Source: Rathayibacter sp. Leaf185 (lineage in GTDB: Bacteria; Actinomycetota; Actinomycetes; Actinomycetales; Microbacteriaceae). Taken from it: a stretch of DNA of 64,000 nucleotides. The stretch lies in the NCBI RefSeq assembly GCF_001423885.1, contig NZ_LMPP01000005.1:992-64991 (forward strand), read 5' to 3'. Below the pieces are notes generated by a model. That model did not search any database. It was not told the DNA's origin and was given only the letters and a program-made list of their open reading frames with translations. This document shows positions 8,326 through 17,675 of this stretch, piece by piece (the stretch's first letter is position 1; each line of letters begins with the position of its first letter). Both the position numbers and the translations under genes were made by a program.

Positions 8326-10488
8326 TCAGCTCTTCGCGAGGAACTCGCGGTCGCGATCCTGCACTCGGCGCTCCAGTGCCGCGCGGAGGCGGTCGTGGCC
8401 GGCGAGTATCGGGTCCGACTCGAGCAGATCCTCGGCCAGAGCCCTCGCCTCGACGATGACCGATGCGTCCTGCACGACGCGCAGCAGCCGGAGGGAGGAG
8501 CGCCCGCCCGACTGCGAGTCGCCGAGCACATCTCCCTCGCGTCGCAGCTCCAGGTCGACCTCGGCGAGCTCGAAGCCGTCGAGCGTCGCCGCGACGGCCT
8601 CGACCCGCTCGCGCGCGATGGTCCCCGCCTCCGACGCCGTCACGAAGAGGCACACGCCCGGCACACCGCCCCGGCCGATCCGCCCGCGGAGCTGGTGCAG
8701 CTGCGAGACCCCGAAGCGCTCGGCGTCGAGGACGATCATCATCGACGCGTTCGGGACGTCGACGCCCACCTCGATCACGGTCGTCGAGACGAGCACGTCG
8801 ATCTCACCGGCCGCGAAGGCCTGCATCACGGCGTCCTTCTCGTCCGTCGACATGCGGCCGTGCAGGGCGGCGGAGCGGCGCTGCGAGAGCAGGGGGTGCG
8901 CCCGCACGCCCTCGATCGTGCCGGCGACGGTCGAGAGCGGGGTCGCCGCGTCCTCGGGAGCGACGGCACTCTCCGCCACCTCCCCCGGCTCGATAGCCGG
9001 GCACACGATGTAGATCTGGTGACCCGAGCGGATCTCCTCCTCCGCCCTCTCCCACGCCCTCGCGATCAGCCCGGGCTTGTCGGTGAGCGACACGACGTGG
9101 CTCGTGATGCCGGGGCGGCCCGCGGGCAGCTCGCGGATGGTCGAGGTGTCGAGATCGCCGAAGACCGTCATCGCCACGGTGCGGGGAATGGGCGTCGCGG
9201 TCAGCACGAGGACGTGCGGCGGCTGCGCGCCCTTGCGCCGGAGGGTGTCGCGCTGGTCGACTCCGAAGCGGTGCTGCTCGTCGATGACGACCAGCCCGAG
9301 ATCGTAGAACGTCACCTTGTCACCGAGCAGCGCGTGCGTGCCGACCACGATCTTGGCTGTCCCCGAGACGATGCGCAGCAGCGCCGCCCGTCGCTCCGCG
9401 GCACCGAGACCGCCGGTGAGCAGCGTCGGCACCAGCTCCGCCGAGAGCTCGGGACCGAGGGTCTTCACGATCGAGCGCAGATGCTGCCCGGCGAGCACCT
9501 CGGTCGGTGCCAGCAGAGCCGACTGGCCGCCGCTCTCGGCCGCCGTCAGCATCGCGCGCAGGGCGACGAGCGTCTTGCCCGAGCCGACCTCGCCCTGCAC
9601 GAGCCGCGACATCGGGTTCTCGGTCGCCAGGTCGAGCGCGATCTCGGCACCGACCTCCCGCTGATCGCCGGTGAGCTCGAACGGCAGCGCGGAGTCGAAG
9701 CGCTCGAGCAGACCGCCCAGCGAGGGCGTGCGCGCGGTCGCCGGGCTGGCCTTCGCGGCCAGGCGCCGCTCGAGCAGGGCGAGCTGCAGGAGGAACGCCT
9801 CGTGGAAGCGCAGGGTCCGGCGCGCCTGCGCCTCCTCCCCTTCGCGCTGCGGCCGGTGGATGAGCTCGAGCGCCTCGCCGAGGGGCATCAGCGACCTGCT
9901 CGCGCGGACGGACTCGGGCATCGGATCGGGCACCTCGCCCAGACCGTCGAGCAGCACCGCCATCGCCGACTGCAGCTGCCAGCTCGAGATAGCGCTCGTC
10001 GCCGGGTAGATCGGGATCGGCCGCTCGGCCCAGTCCTTCGCCAGCTCGACCCCGCCCGCCGCGACGGCCTCGTCGTCGTCGAAGAGGCGGTAGTCGGGAT
10101 GGGTGAGCTGCTTGGTGGTGCGGAACATCGAGACGGTGCCGGCGAAGATCCCCCGCGCCCCCCGGTGCAGCTGCGACCTGCGCCACGGCTGACCGAAGAA
10201 GGTGAGCGAGAGGGTGCCCGTGCCGTCCGAGATGATCACCTCGAGGAGGCTCCCCCTGCGGTTCTTCATCGGACGCTCGTGCACCTCGCGCACCTCGGCC
10301 ACGATCGTGACACTCTCGCCGACGGGCAGCTGCGACAGCGCTGTCAGCTCGCCGCGCTTCGCGTAGCGCCGAGGGTAGTGACCGAGCAGCTCGCCCACGG
10401 TGCGGTAGCCGAACGCCTTCTCGACGGCGGCCGCGGTGCGCGGGCCGACGACCGCTGCGAGGCCTGCGTCGAGGGGGTCGGGATTCAC
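8326..10488 (-). CDS. recG: ATP-dependent DNA helicase RecG
   Basis: A 720-residue double-stranded DNA translocase that remodels stalled replication forks and Holliday junctions. The N-terminal wedge/OB region (about residues 1-180) precedes the helicase core, with motif [10 protein letters not shown] near residue 298-306, motif II DEQHRFG, motif [12 protein letters not shown], motif IV-VI region [26 protein letters not shown] and QLRGRIGRG. The GTG at 10488 is chosen because TATGAT sits six bases upstream and the family N-terminus begins there. Confidence 0.97.
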   Translation of the reverse strand: MNPDPLDAGLAAVVGPRTAAAVEKAFGYRTVGELLGHYPRRYAKRGELTALSQLPVGESVTIVAEVREVHERPMKNRRGSLLEVIISDGTGTLSLTFFGQPWRRSQLHRGARGIFAGTVSMFRTTKQLTHPDYRLFDDDEAVAAGGVELAKDWAERPIPIYPATSAISSWQLQSAMAVLLDGLGEVPDPMPESVRASRSLMPLGEALELIHRPQREGEEAQARRTLRFHEAFLLQLALLERRLAAKASPATARTPSLGGLLERFDSALPFELTGDQREVGAEIALDLATENPMSRLVQGEVGSGKTLVALRAMLTAAESGGQSALLAPTEVLAGQHLRSIVKTLGPELSAELVPTLLTGGLGAAERRAALLRIVSGTAKIVVGTHALLGDKVTFYDLGLVVIDEQHRFGVDQRDTLRRKGAQPPHVLVLTATPIPRTVAMTVFGDLDTSTIRELPAGRPGITSHVVSLTDKPGLIARAWERAEEEIRSGHQIYIVCPAIEPGEVAESAVAPEDAATPLSTVAGTIEGVRAHPLLSQRRSAALHGRMSTDEKDAVMQAFAAGEIDVLVSTTVIEVGVDVPNASMMIVLDAERFGVSQLHQLRGRIGRGGVPGVCLFVTASEAGTIARERVEAVAATLDGFELAEVDLELRREGDVLGDSQSGGRSSLRLLRVVQDASVIVEARALAEDLLESDPILAGHDRLRAALERRVQDRDREFLAKS

Positions 10489-10494
10489 CTTGCG

Positions 10495-10500
10495 ATCATA
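10495..10500 (-). promoter_or_regulatory. -10 box for recG (leaderless)
   Basis: Minus-strand TATGAT, close to the classical consensus, lies six bases before the recG GTG. It overlaps the last codons and stop of the transglutaminase gene. Confidence 0.55.
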
Positions 10501-12724
10501 GAGCGGACGTCGGACGTCGCTGCGGGGTGAACGCGGATCGCGGCAGAACTGCGGCGAACACACGACGGGGCACGCCCACCTCGGTCCGGAGCGACGCGAC
10601 GACCCGGGTCGACGCGTCCCAGGACGAGACGGCCTCTGCAGCGAACGGCGCGTACCGGACGTGCTCGAGGGTGCGGCGAAGACCCCTCAGGGCCTCCCGC
10701 GCCTCGTCGCCCCCGAGGGACGCGGCGATCAGAGCCTCCTGCGCGCGAGGTGTCGCGGTCGTCTCGACCGGGACACCGAGGTCCCGAGCGCTCGCCAGCA
10801 GCTCGGTCCACGCCGCCTCGGTCGATCCGCCCTCGGCAGCCCGCCGCCGGAGTGCCCGTTGGACGACGCGGAGCAGCCAGGGCACCAGCAGCACCAGGAG
10901 GAGGAGCACCCAGGCGGTGACCGCGGGCGCCGCCGACACGGACGTCCCGCCGAGGGCGCCGGCCGTGGCCGTCGAGGTGGCAGCGGTCGCCGTCGGAGCC
11001 GCGCTCGCCTCCGGAGTCGTCCCGGCCGCCGCGCTCGACGTCGCACCCGGAGTGCTCGACCCCGACGAGGACGTCGCGTTCGGGAGCGTGTACGACGCCG
11101 GAGCACCGCGGCTCGGAGTCGGCTCGAAGGGCAGCCAGCCCACACCCTCGAAGTAGAGCTCGGGCCACGCATGCAGGTCGGAGGACATCACGCGGTAGTT
11201 CGTGAGGTCGCTGTCGGCGGCCGGGACGACCGAACCCGGCTGATAGCCGATCGCGAGTCGGGACGGGATGCCGAGATCACGCGCCATCACCGCCATCGCC
11301 GACGCGAAGTGCACGCAGTACCCCTCGCGGACGGTCAGGAACGCCTCCAGCACGCCGACGCCGTCGCCGTCGTAGCCCTCCTCGGCGGGGGTGTCCTCGG
11401 AGTAGGTGAACTCGGACGAGCGGAAGTAGGACTGCAGCGATCGAGCGCGATCGTACGCCGTGGTGTCGTCGGCGGTCACCTGCTCAGCCGTCGTCCGCAC
11501 GATCTCGGGCAGATCGTCGGGAAGGGTCAGGTAGCGGTCGAGCCCCTGCGGCGCCGGAGCGTCGAGGAGTTGCTGCGGGTCGGGCTCGAGACGCAGCGCC
11601 TGCACGTCGTAGTCGTCCCCGGCGCGAGTGGTCGCGTCGCCCCGGATCGAGCCGTCCTGCACGTCCTGGAGCCAGCCGTCGCCGACTCCGCTCAGCGACT
11701 CGACCGGGTACGGCACCGGCAGCCACTGGCTCCGGAGCGTCTCGACCGAGACGTCGACCTCCTCGCTCAGCCGGGGCACGCTGTCGGCGAGTCCCTCGGG
11801 GACGATGGGCGCATCGATCGGAGCGGTCTCCTCCGTCGCGCTCGGCGCCCAGTTCTCGCCCTCGAAATCGGAGACGGTGAGAACCCGGAGGTAGACCGGC
11901 AGATCGGAATCGGTGGCGTACCGGAGGACCGTGACGGGGTCGGGGCGGCGCAGATCGGCACCGAGGGCGACCACCGGGTCGATGGAGCCGTTGAAGAGCG
12001 TGCCCGAGACTCCGGACGAGGTGTTGGTGCGGACGTATCCGCTGGCGGAACCTGCGAGCAGCCCCGCCACGACCACGACCACGCCGACGACCGCCGTCGC
12101 AGGCGCGGCCGACGCGAACGACGGACGGCTCGCACCGGGTCGCCGCGGGCGCGCGCTCACCGCGAGGATCGCGACGTAGAGGAGCGTGGTGACGATCAGG
12201 CTCGCCCAGGACACGTCGGCGGGGTCGATCACAGCGGGCACCGCGAGCAGCGCCGCCGGGAACAGGCCGGCGAGCGCGGGGAGCCGGACCGAGAACGCGA
12301 ACAGATCGGTGGCCCACGCGAGCACCACGACCCCGCCGACCAGGAGGAAGGCGATCCCCTGATCGGCGACCGCGGGCAGACCCTGCTGAGCGATCGAGGT
12401 GAAGCCCGCCTGAGCGAGCGCCCGCGCATCGGCGAGGGCCGACGGCGTGGGGATGACGAAGAGGAGGGAGCGCGCGGGCACGAACATCGCCGTCACGACC
12501 ACGACGGCCGTCAGGGTGGCGAGGATCGGCGGCACGACCGGGTGCGCGCGCAGCGCCCTCGCCCCTGCCGGGACGGCGAGGACGAGGCCGACGGCCACGG
12601 CGAGCTGCACGAGCCAGCCGACCCCCGACAGGAGGCGCCCGGTGCCCGAGGCCGCGGCGACGATCGCCAGCCAGAGCAGGACGCTGAGCAGGACCGAGCC
12701 GGCCCGGCTGTCGCGGCGGGTCAC
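10496..12724 (-). CDS. Membrane-anchored transglutaminase-like protein (TgpA/DUF3488 type)
   Basis: A 742-residue protein. About six transmembrane helices occupy residues 10-220, followed by an extracytoplasmic region. The transglutaminase core has the Cys in TVREGYCVHFASAMAVMARDLGIPSRLAIGY (split here for reading), the His in SSDLHAWPELYFEG, and a following GWLPFEPTP. A Ser/Thr/Ala/Pro-rich linker, one more helix and a cytoplasmic DUF4129-like tail complete it. The catalytic Cys and His are both present. The gene starts with GTG overlapping the stop of the DUF58 gene. In this conserved cluster MoxR, DUF58 and the transglutaminase are thought to act together at the envelope. The substrate is unknown. 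Confidence 0.93.
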   Translation of the reverse strand: MTRRDSRAGSVLLSVLLWLAIVAAASGTGRLLSGVGWLVQLAVAVGLVLAVPAGARALRAHPVVPPILATLTAVVVVTAMFVPARSLLFVIPTPSALADARALAQAGFTSIAQQGLPAVADQGIAFLLVGGVVVLAWATDLFAFSVRLPALAGLFPAALLAVPAVIDPADVSWASLIVTTLLYVAILAVSARPRRPGASRPSFASAAPATAVVGVVVVVAGLLAGSASGYVRTNTSSGVSGTLFNGSIDPVVALGADLRRPDPVTVLRYATDSDLPVYLRVLTVSDFEGENWAPSATEETAPIDAPIVPEGLADSVPRLSEEVDVSVETLRSQWLPVPYPVESLSGVGDGWLQDVQDGSIRGDATTRAGDDYDVQALRLEPDPQQLLDAPAPQGLDRYLTLPDDLPEIVRTTAEQVTADDTTAYDRARSLQSYFRSSEFTYSEDTPAEEGYDGDGVGVLEAFLTVREGYCVHFASAMAVMARDLGIPSRLAIGYQPGSVVPAADSDLTNYRVMSSDLHAWPELYFEGVGWLPFEPTPSRGAPASYTLPNATSSSGSSTPGATSSAAAGTTPEASAAPTATAATSTATAGALGGTSVSAAPAVTAWVLLLLVLLVPWLLRVVQRALRRRAAEGGSTEAAWTELLASARDLGVPVETTATPRAQEALIAASLGGDEAREALRGLRRTLEHVRYAPFAAEAVSSWDASTRVVASLRTEVGVPRRVFAAVLPRSAFTPQRRPTSAL

Positions 12725-14028
12725 GCGACCACCCGGAGGGCGAGGGCGTCGGCCCAGGCCTCCTCGATGCGCGTGCCGACCGAGACCGGGACGGTGTACC
12801 AGCCGAGCGAGGTGAGCACCGCCTCCTCCTCGGGGCTGCCGCCGACGACGAACGCCAGAGCGGGGCGGGCGTGGGCGGCGAGGGAGGCGAGCGAGGCCAG
12901 ATCCTCCTCGCGGAGGCGCGAGAGCACGGCGAAGACCGGTCGGACTCCTCCGGCCTCGCGCATCTCGCCCGCGACGCGGCCGACGGCCTCGACCGAATCG
13001 GTGGCCGCCTCGAGCTCGGCGAGGCGGAGCAGCACGTCGTGCGCGACCTCGAGCCCGTCCTCCGACGGGTCCAGGCCTCCGCTCGAGCCGGTCTCGACCA
13101 GATGGGTCTCGAAGCCGCGGTCGAGGAGGTGGACGGCGAGCGAGGCGGTCATCGAGACGGCCCACTCGAAGCGCTCGTCGCCGCGCCCGTCGAGCATGCG
13201 GCTCGCTCTGGTCTCCAGCAGGATCCAGGCGTGCGGGTCGGTGTTCTGCTCGTCCTGGCGCACTTTCAGCTCACCCGATCGCGCGCTGGCGCGCCAGTGC
13301 ACCCGACGCATCGCGTCGCCCGGGCGGTAGTCGCGCGGGATGACGTCGTCGGTCCCGGCTCCGGCCGTCGCGTGGGCGACGGGGCTCGATCCGCCCGCGC
13401 CGTGGGCGTCGAGCACGTCGCTCTGCAGCGGTACGGCCCGCGGAGTCACGACGAACGGCTGAGCGGCCCCCGCGGCGCTCTCGCGCAGCGCCAGCCCCAG
13501 CGCATCGCCGCGCACGAGGCGGAGCGGCCCGATGCGGTGGATCCCCCGCCGACCCGCGGGAAGCCGGTAGCGCGCGCGGACGCGTCCCGCACCGCTCCCC
13601 GCCGCGGCGATCGGAGGAAGGGCGAACCCGCCGCGCGCGACGACCCGGCCGGCCGCCTCACCGCGCTCGACCCGCTCGAGACGGTCCTCCGCGCGGGCGC
13701 CGGCCCGGAGCGGCCCGCCGCGGTTCTCGACCAGCACGTCGACCTCGACCACGTCGCCGACCGCGACCACGCGGGGCGCGAACCGACGCTGCACCTGCAG
13801 CACCGGGCTGCCCGGGACGAGCGAGACGACGGCACCGAGGGGCAGGCCGAGCAGCACGAGCCCGACGAACAGCAGCTCGCGGAAGCCCAGCAGCGGCGCG
13901 ACGATGATCGAGGCCGTCCCGAGGACGACGAACGACCAGCCGCGCACCGTCAGCGCGACGCCCGCGAGAGCCGGGAGCGCTCCGATGCGCGTCGAGGGCG
14001 AGTCGCCCGCCCGCGGCTCAGGCGCCAC
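12721..14028 (-). CDS. DUF58 domain protein
   Basis: A 435-residue protein with two close membrane segments (about residues 28-70) followed by a beta-rich stretch. The DUF58 signature DDVIPRDYRPGDAMRRVHW comes next, with RASARSGELKVRQDEQ after it, then a von Willebrand-like segment (WILLETRASRM). The GTG start lies 11 bases inside the end of moxR, so translation is probably coupled. In this family the protein is regarded as the client or adaptor of the MoxR ATPase. Its molecular function is not established. Confidence 0.92.
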   Translation of the reverse strand: MAPEPRAGDSPSTRIGALPALAGVALTVRGWSFVVLGTASIIVAPLLGFRELLFVGLVLLGLPLGAVVSLVPGSPVLQVQRRFAPRVVAVGDVVEVDVLVENRGGPLRAGARAEDRLERVERGEAAGRVVARGGFALPPIAAAGSGAGRVRARYRLPAGRRGIHRIGPLRLVRGDALGLALRESAAGAAQPFVVTPRAVPLQSDVLDAHGAGGSSPVAHATAGAGTDDVIPRDYRPGDAMRRVHWRASARSGELKVRQDEQNTDPHAWILLETRASRMLDGRGDERFEWAVSMTASLAVHLLDRGFETHLVETGSSGGLDPSEDGLEVAHDVLLRLAELEAATDSVEAVGRVAGEMREAGGVRPVFAVLSRLREEDLASLASLAAHARPALAFVVGGSPEEEAVLTSLGWYTVPVSVGTRIEEAWADALALRVVA

Positions 14029-15049
14029 GGCCGCTGAAGGGCACCGGGGTGGCGGCGACGATCCGCTGCACGATCTCGGTCACGGAGTGGGAGGAACTCG
14101 TCCCGGAGCGGCCCGGCAGGCGGGTGGCCGGCAGCAGACGGTGGCCGAGGACAGGGACCGCGAGGGTGTCGATGTCGTCGGGTACGACGAAGTCGCGGTC
14201 GTTGATGGCGGCGAGCGCCTTCGCCGCTGCGATGAGCTGGAGGGTCGCCCGCGGACTGCCGCCGAGACGCAGCTCGGGATCGATGCGGGTCGCCTGCATG
14301 ATCGCGACGACGTACTCCTGCACCGGCGGCGCGACGTAGACCGATTGCACGTAGTCGATCATCCGCTCGAGCTGATCACGGGTGACGACCGGCCGCAGCT
14401 CCTCGAGCGGGCTCCGAGCGTCGCGAGTGCGGATCATCTCGAGTTCGGCGCGCTCGTCGGGGTAGCCCAGCGAGAGGCGCGCCATGAAGCGGTCGCGCTG
14501 CGCCTCCGGGAGGCTGTACGTGCCCTCCATCTCGACCGGGTTCTGCGTCGCGACGACCGCGAACGGCCGCGGCAGGATGTGCGTGATGCCGTCGACCGAG
14601 ACCTGCCGCTCCTCCATGCACTCCAGGAGCGCCGACTGCGTCTTCGGCGATGCCCGGTTGATCTCGTCGCCGATCAGCACGTTGGCGAACACGGGGCCGG
14701 GTTTGAACTCGAAGTCGCGCGTCGCCTGGTTGTAGACCGAGACTCCGGTGACATCGGAGGGCAGCAGGTCGGGCGTGAACTGGATCCGCGACACGCTGCC
14801 GCCGACGGAGGCGGCGAGCGATTTGGCCAGCACCGTCTTCCCGGTACCCGGGACGTCCTCCATCAGAAGGTGGCCGCCGGCGAGGAACACCGTCAGCGCC
14901 ATCGAGACCTCGGCGTCCTTGCCGTCGATCACCCGGGTCAGATTCGACAGGATCGCAGCGCAGTGCTCGGTGAACTCCTCCCGCGACATCGACGCGTCCG
15001 TGCCAGGAGCGGAGCCGACAGTGGAGGGGTGCGAGTCGAGGGACGTCAT
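14018..15049 (-). CDS. MoxR-family AAA+ ATPase
   Basis: A 343-residue chaperone-like ATPase. It has Walker A in LMEDVPGTGKTVLAKSLA, Walker B in VLIGDEINRASPKTQSALLE, sensor 1 in VVATQNPVEMEGTYSLPEA and the arginine-finger segment AQRDRFM. It is the first gene of the overlapping moxR-DUF58-transglutaminase unit and probably remodels the membrane partners encoded downstream. The initiating codon is an ATG with CAGC-rich upstream sequence and no strong Shine-Dalgarno. Confidence 0.95.
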   Translation of the reverse strand: MTSLDSHPSTVGSAPGTDASMSREEFTEHCAAILSNLTRVIDGKDAEVSMALTVFLAGGHLLMEDVPGTGKTVLAKSLAASVGGSVSRIQFTPDLLPSDVTGVSVYNQATRDFEFKPGPVFANVLIGDEINRASPKTQSALLECMEERQVSVDGITHILPRPFAVVATQNPVEMEGTYSLPEAQRDRFMARLSLGYPDERAELEMIRTRDARSPLEELRPVVTRDQLERMIDYVQSVYVAPPVQEYVVAIMQATRIDPELRLGGSPRATLQLIAAAKALAAINDRDFVVPDDIDTLAVPVLGHRLLPATRLPGRSGTSSSHSVTEIVQRIVAATPVPFSGRGA

Positions 15050-15124
15050 AGCTGGTGATTCTCGCAGTCCGAGCAGGAAAACGGCTCAGGGTTCGCAGGG
15101 GTCTCCCGGGAGGCTCCGGCGCCG

Positions 15125-15130
15125 TATGCT
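15125..15130 (+). promoter_or_regulatory. -10 box for rsmD (leaderless)
   Basis: TATGCT lies seven bases before the GTG at 15138. The alternative in-frame ATG at 15126 falls inside this box, which argues for the GTG as the true start. Confidence 0.5.
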
Positions 15131-15137
15131 CGGGTCG

Positions 15138-15746
15138 GTGACCAGGATCATCGCCGGCTTCGCCGGATCCCTCACCCTCCGCGTCCCGCGCACCGGGACC
15201 CGGCCCACCAGCGACAGGGTCCGGGAGGCGGTCTTCTCGGCTCTCGAGGCGCGCGACGCCCTCGACGGAGCGACGGTCGTCGATCTCTACGCCGGTTCCG
15301 GCGCCCTCGGGCTCGAGGCAGCCAGCCGGGGCGCGAGCTCCGTCGTGCTGGTCGAGCGCGACCCGAAGGCGGCACGCACCGCGGGCGAGAACGCGCGCGC
15401 CATCCTCTCCTCCGCGGCGTCGAACCGGGTGACCCGTCCGAGGATCGAGGTGGCGATCGCCTCCGTCCGCTCCTTCCTCGACGGGTCGCCCGCCCTCAAC
15501 GTCGACACGGTCTTCCTCGATCCGCCTTACGACCTGCCCGAGGACGACCTCGCCTCCGACCTCGCGGGCGTGCTGCCGCTCCTCCGCGACGACGCCGTCG
15601 TGGTCGTGGAGCGCAGCTCCCGCAGCCCCGAGCCGCGCTGGCCGGCCGGGCTCGAGCGCGACAAGCGCAAGGACTACGGCGAGACGACGATCTGGTGGGC
15701 CTCGCCCGCGGCCGATCAGCCCGCCGCGCCGTCCCAGCCCAGGTAG
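15138..15746 (+). CDS. rsmD: 16S rRNA (guanine(966)-N(2))-methyltransferase RsmD
   Basis: A 202-residue SAM-dependent methyltransferase acting on 16S rRNA in the assembling 30S subunit. It begins with TRIIAGFAGSLTLRVP, has the SAM motif VVDLYAGSGALGLEAASRGA and the catalytic DPPY motif of amino-methyltransferases (TVFLDPPYDLPEDDL). It converges with thiL and overlaps its 3' end by 31 bases. Confidence 0.95.
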   Translation: MTRIIAGFAGSLTLRVPRTGTRPTSDRVREAVFSALEARDALDGATVVDLYAGSGALGLEAASRGASSVVLVERDPKAARTAGENARAILSSAASNRVTRPRIEVAIASVRSFLDGSPALNVDTVFLDPPYDLPEDDLASDLAGVLPLLRDDAVVVVERSSRSPEPRWPAGLERDKRKDYGETTIWWASPAADQPAAPSQPR

Positions 15747-16744
15747 GGGTCCCAACCCCCGCGGTCGAGGAGGGCCTCGCCGCCGAGCCGAACCTCCGCG
15801 TCGCCCTCGCGGACGACGCCGAGGGCGGTGAAGCCCGGAGGCAGCGCCACGGCGCTGGGGAAGCAGGCGAGCATCGCGTGGTCCTCCCCGCCGCCCAGCA
15901 CGAGGGCGCGGGCGAGGGCCGGGTCGACCCCGGGCAGCAGTCCCGCGTGCCGGTCGACGGCGACGGGGTCGAGGTCGACGACGACTCCGCTCGCCCTCGC
16001 CATCCGGCGGGCGTCGAGCACGACGCCGTCCGAGACGTCCATCATCGCCGTGGCCCCGGCGCCCGCCGCGATCCCGGCCGCGATCGGCGGCGTGGGCCGC
16101 AGCTGCGCGTCGAGCACCTCGGGGAGCCGCTCGCGCAGGCCCCGCGCGAGCTCCGCGGACGGCTCCCCCTGCGCCTGCGCCTGCTCGAACAGGAGGCGCA
16201 GCCCGAGGCCGGCCGCGCCCAGCGTCCCCGCCGTCGCGACCACGTCTCCTGGCCGGGCGCCGCTGCGCAGCACGGGCGCTCGGCCGTCGAGCGACCCGAA
16301 GGCGGTGATCGCCAGGGTCAGCGTCGTGGAGGCGGAGAGGTCGCCGCCCACGACCGCGCAGCCCGGTGCCATCGCGGCGCAGCCTGCCGCGAGTCCGTCG
16401 GCGATGCCCTCGAGGACATCGACCCCGAGGCCCTGCGGCGCGGCGATCGCCACGACCAGCGCGGTCGGTCGCGCGCCCATCGCCGCGACGTCCGAGAGGT
16501 TCGAGGCCGCGGCCTTCCAGCCGAGATCGAACGGCGTCGACCAGGCGAGCCGGAAGTCGGGGCCGTGCACCATCATGTCCGTGGTCACGACGAAGCGGCC
16601 GTCGGGCGCGCGCAGCACGGCGGAGTCGTCGCCCGGCCCGACGAGCGTCTCTGCTCCGGAGTCTCCGCCGAGCCTCCGCAGCACCCGCGCGAGGACCTCG
16701 CCCTCGCTGAGCTCGGCCAGGGTGGGGCTCGGATCCGGTTCCAT
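15716..16744 (-). CDS. thiL: Thiamine-monophosphate kinase
   Basis: A 342-residue PurM-type kinase that phosphorylates thiamine monophosphate to the active diphosphate. It has GPGDDSAVLRAP near the N-terminus and TTDMMVHGPDFR, AASNLSDVAAMGARP, VVGGDLSAS, MDVSDGVVLDARRMA and GGGEDHAML, all the ATP and substrate motifs of the family. It complements the thiM-thiE-thiD/tenA operon further along. The ATG at 16744 has a -10 box seven bases upstream that overlaps the opposite promoter. Confidence 0.96.
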   Translation of the reverse strand: MEPDPSPTLAELSEGEVLARVLRRLGGDSGAETLVGPGDDSAVLRAPDGRFVVTTDMMVHGPDFRLAWSTPFDLGWKAAASNLSDVAAMGARPTALVVAIAAPQGLGVDVLEGIADGLAAGCAAMAPGCAVVGGDLSASTTLTLAITAFGSLDGRAPVLRSGARPGDVVATAGTLGAAGLGLRLLFEQAQAQGEPSAELARGLRERLPEVLDAQLRPTPPIAAGIAAGAGATAMMDVSDGVVLDARRMARASGVVVDLDPVAVDRHAGLLPGVDPALARALVLGGGEDHAMLACFPSAVALPPGFTALGVVREGDAEVRLGGEALLDRGGWDPYLGWDGAAG

Positions 16745-16751
16745 GGTCGAC

Positions 16752-16761
16752 ACGCTAGCGT
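16752..16761. promoter_or_regulatory. Palindromic bidirectional -10 element
   Basis: The perfect 10-base palindrome ACGCTAGCGT supplies a TAGCGT -10 box to both strands. It lies seven bases from the thiL ATG (minus) and eight bases from the DUF3515 gene ATG (plus). Divergent transcription from one overlapping element is inferred from spacing alone. Confidence 0.55.
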
Positions 16762-16769
16762 TGCGATCG

Positions 16770-17273
16770 ATGTCCGCTCGCCGCCTCCGCACCCCGTTCG
16801 TCGCCCTGTCCGCCGTGCTCCTGCTCTCGGGGTGCGCCGCCGCCGTCCCCCTCGAGCCGGCCGCCGACGCGACGAACGAGGGCTGCGCCGAGGTGTCGGT
16901 GCGCCTGCCCGATGTCGTCGCCGAGCAGCCCGAGCGCGAGACGGACGCGCAGGGCACGGCAGCGTGGGGCACGCCGGCCGCCGTCATCCTGCACTGCGGG
17001 GTCGAGCCTCCCGGGCCCACCACCGACCTCTGCGTCTCCGTCAACGGCGTCGACTGGATCATCGACGAGACGCGGGCCGATGAGGACGTCTACACGTTGA
17101 CCACCTACGGTCGCGACCCGGCCGTCGAGATCACGGTCGACCAGAGCCGCGCCTCCGGGACCTCGGCCGTCACCGACCTCGCGAACGCCGTCTCCTACCT
17201 CCCCCAGGACAGGGAGTGCACGGACGTGTCCGACACCGACACCCTCGACACGACGGGCACCCCGACCGGCTGA
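16770..17273 (+). CDS. DUF3515 family lipoprotein
   Basis: A 167-residue secreted protein with a lipobox signal peptide (VALSAVLLLSGCAAA, Cys near residue 20). The family core is recognisable: CAEVSVRLPDVV, AWGTPAAVILHCGVEPPGPT and GVDWIIDETRAD, with paired cysteines. The gene neighbourhood with ddl and thiL is conserved in Actinobacteria. The function is unknown, and an envelope location is inferred from the lipobox. Confidence 0.88.
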   Translation: MSARRLRTPFVALSAVLLLSGCAAAVPLEPAADATNEGCAEVSVRLPDVVAEQPERETDAQGTAAWGTPAAVILHCGVEPPGPTTDLCVSVNGVDWIIDETRADEDVYTLTTYGRDPAVEITVDQSRASGTSAVTDLANAVSYLPQDRECTDVSDTDTLDTTGTPTG

Positions 17274-17312
17274 CTCTGCCGCAGCGGTGAGAGGGCGTGC
17301 CGCGGAGCGGCT

Positions 17313-17675
17313 TCAGGCGCCGAGAGCGCCGCTCACCACGCGCAGCGCCTGGTCGGCGGGCGCGCCCAGCGCCCGGGCGCGGTCGACGTAGACCGAGGCG
17401 GCGAGCTGCAGCTCGCGCTCGACACCCTCGATGCCGCCCGCGACGATCGTCCCCGCACGGCCGCGGGTCTCGACGACTCCGGCCGCCTCCAGCTCCTTGT
17501 ACGCGCGTGCCACCGTTCCCGGAGCGACCCCGAGCTGCTCGGCCAGGACGCGCACCGGAGGCAGCCGCGTCGCCAGCGGCAGCGCCCCCTCGGCGACCAG
17601 CCCGGCGATCTGCTCCCGGATCTGCTCGAACGGCGCGGCGGACTCCTCCGGGTCGACGCGGAGGTCGAGGGTCAC
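17313..17675 (-). CDS. GntR-family regulator, YtrA-like short form
   Basis: A 120-residue protein with an N-terminal winged helix: APFEQIREQIAGLVAEGALP, LATRLPPVRVLAEQLGVAPGTVARAYKELEAAGVV (split here) and RGRAGTIVAGG. The short helical tail lacks a large effector domain, as in the YtrA subgroup. The GTG start overlaps the ddl stop by four bases, so it is the last gene of the minus-strand ddl unit. No linked ABC transporter is present and the target is unknown. Confidence 0.88.
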   Translation of the reverse strand: MTLDLRVDPEESAAPFEQIREQIAGLVAEGALPLATRLPPVRVLAEQLGVAPGTVARAYKELEAAGVVETRGRAGTIVAGGIEGVERELQLAASVYVDRARALGAPADQALRVVSGALGA

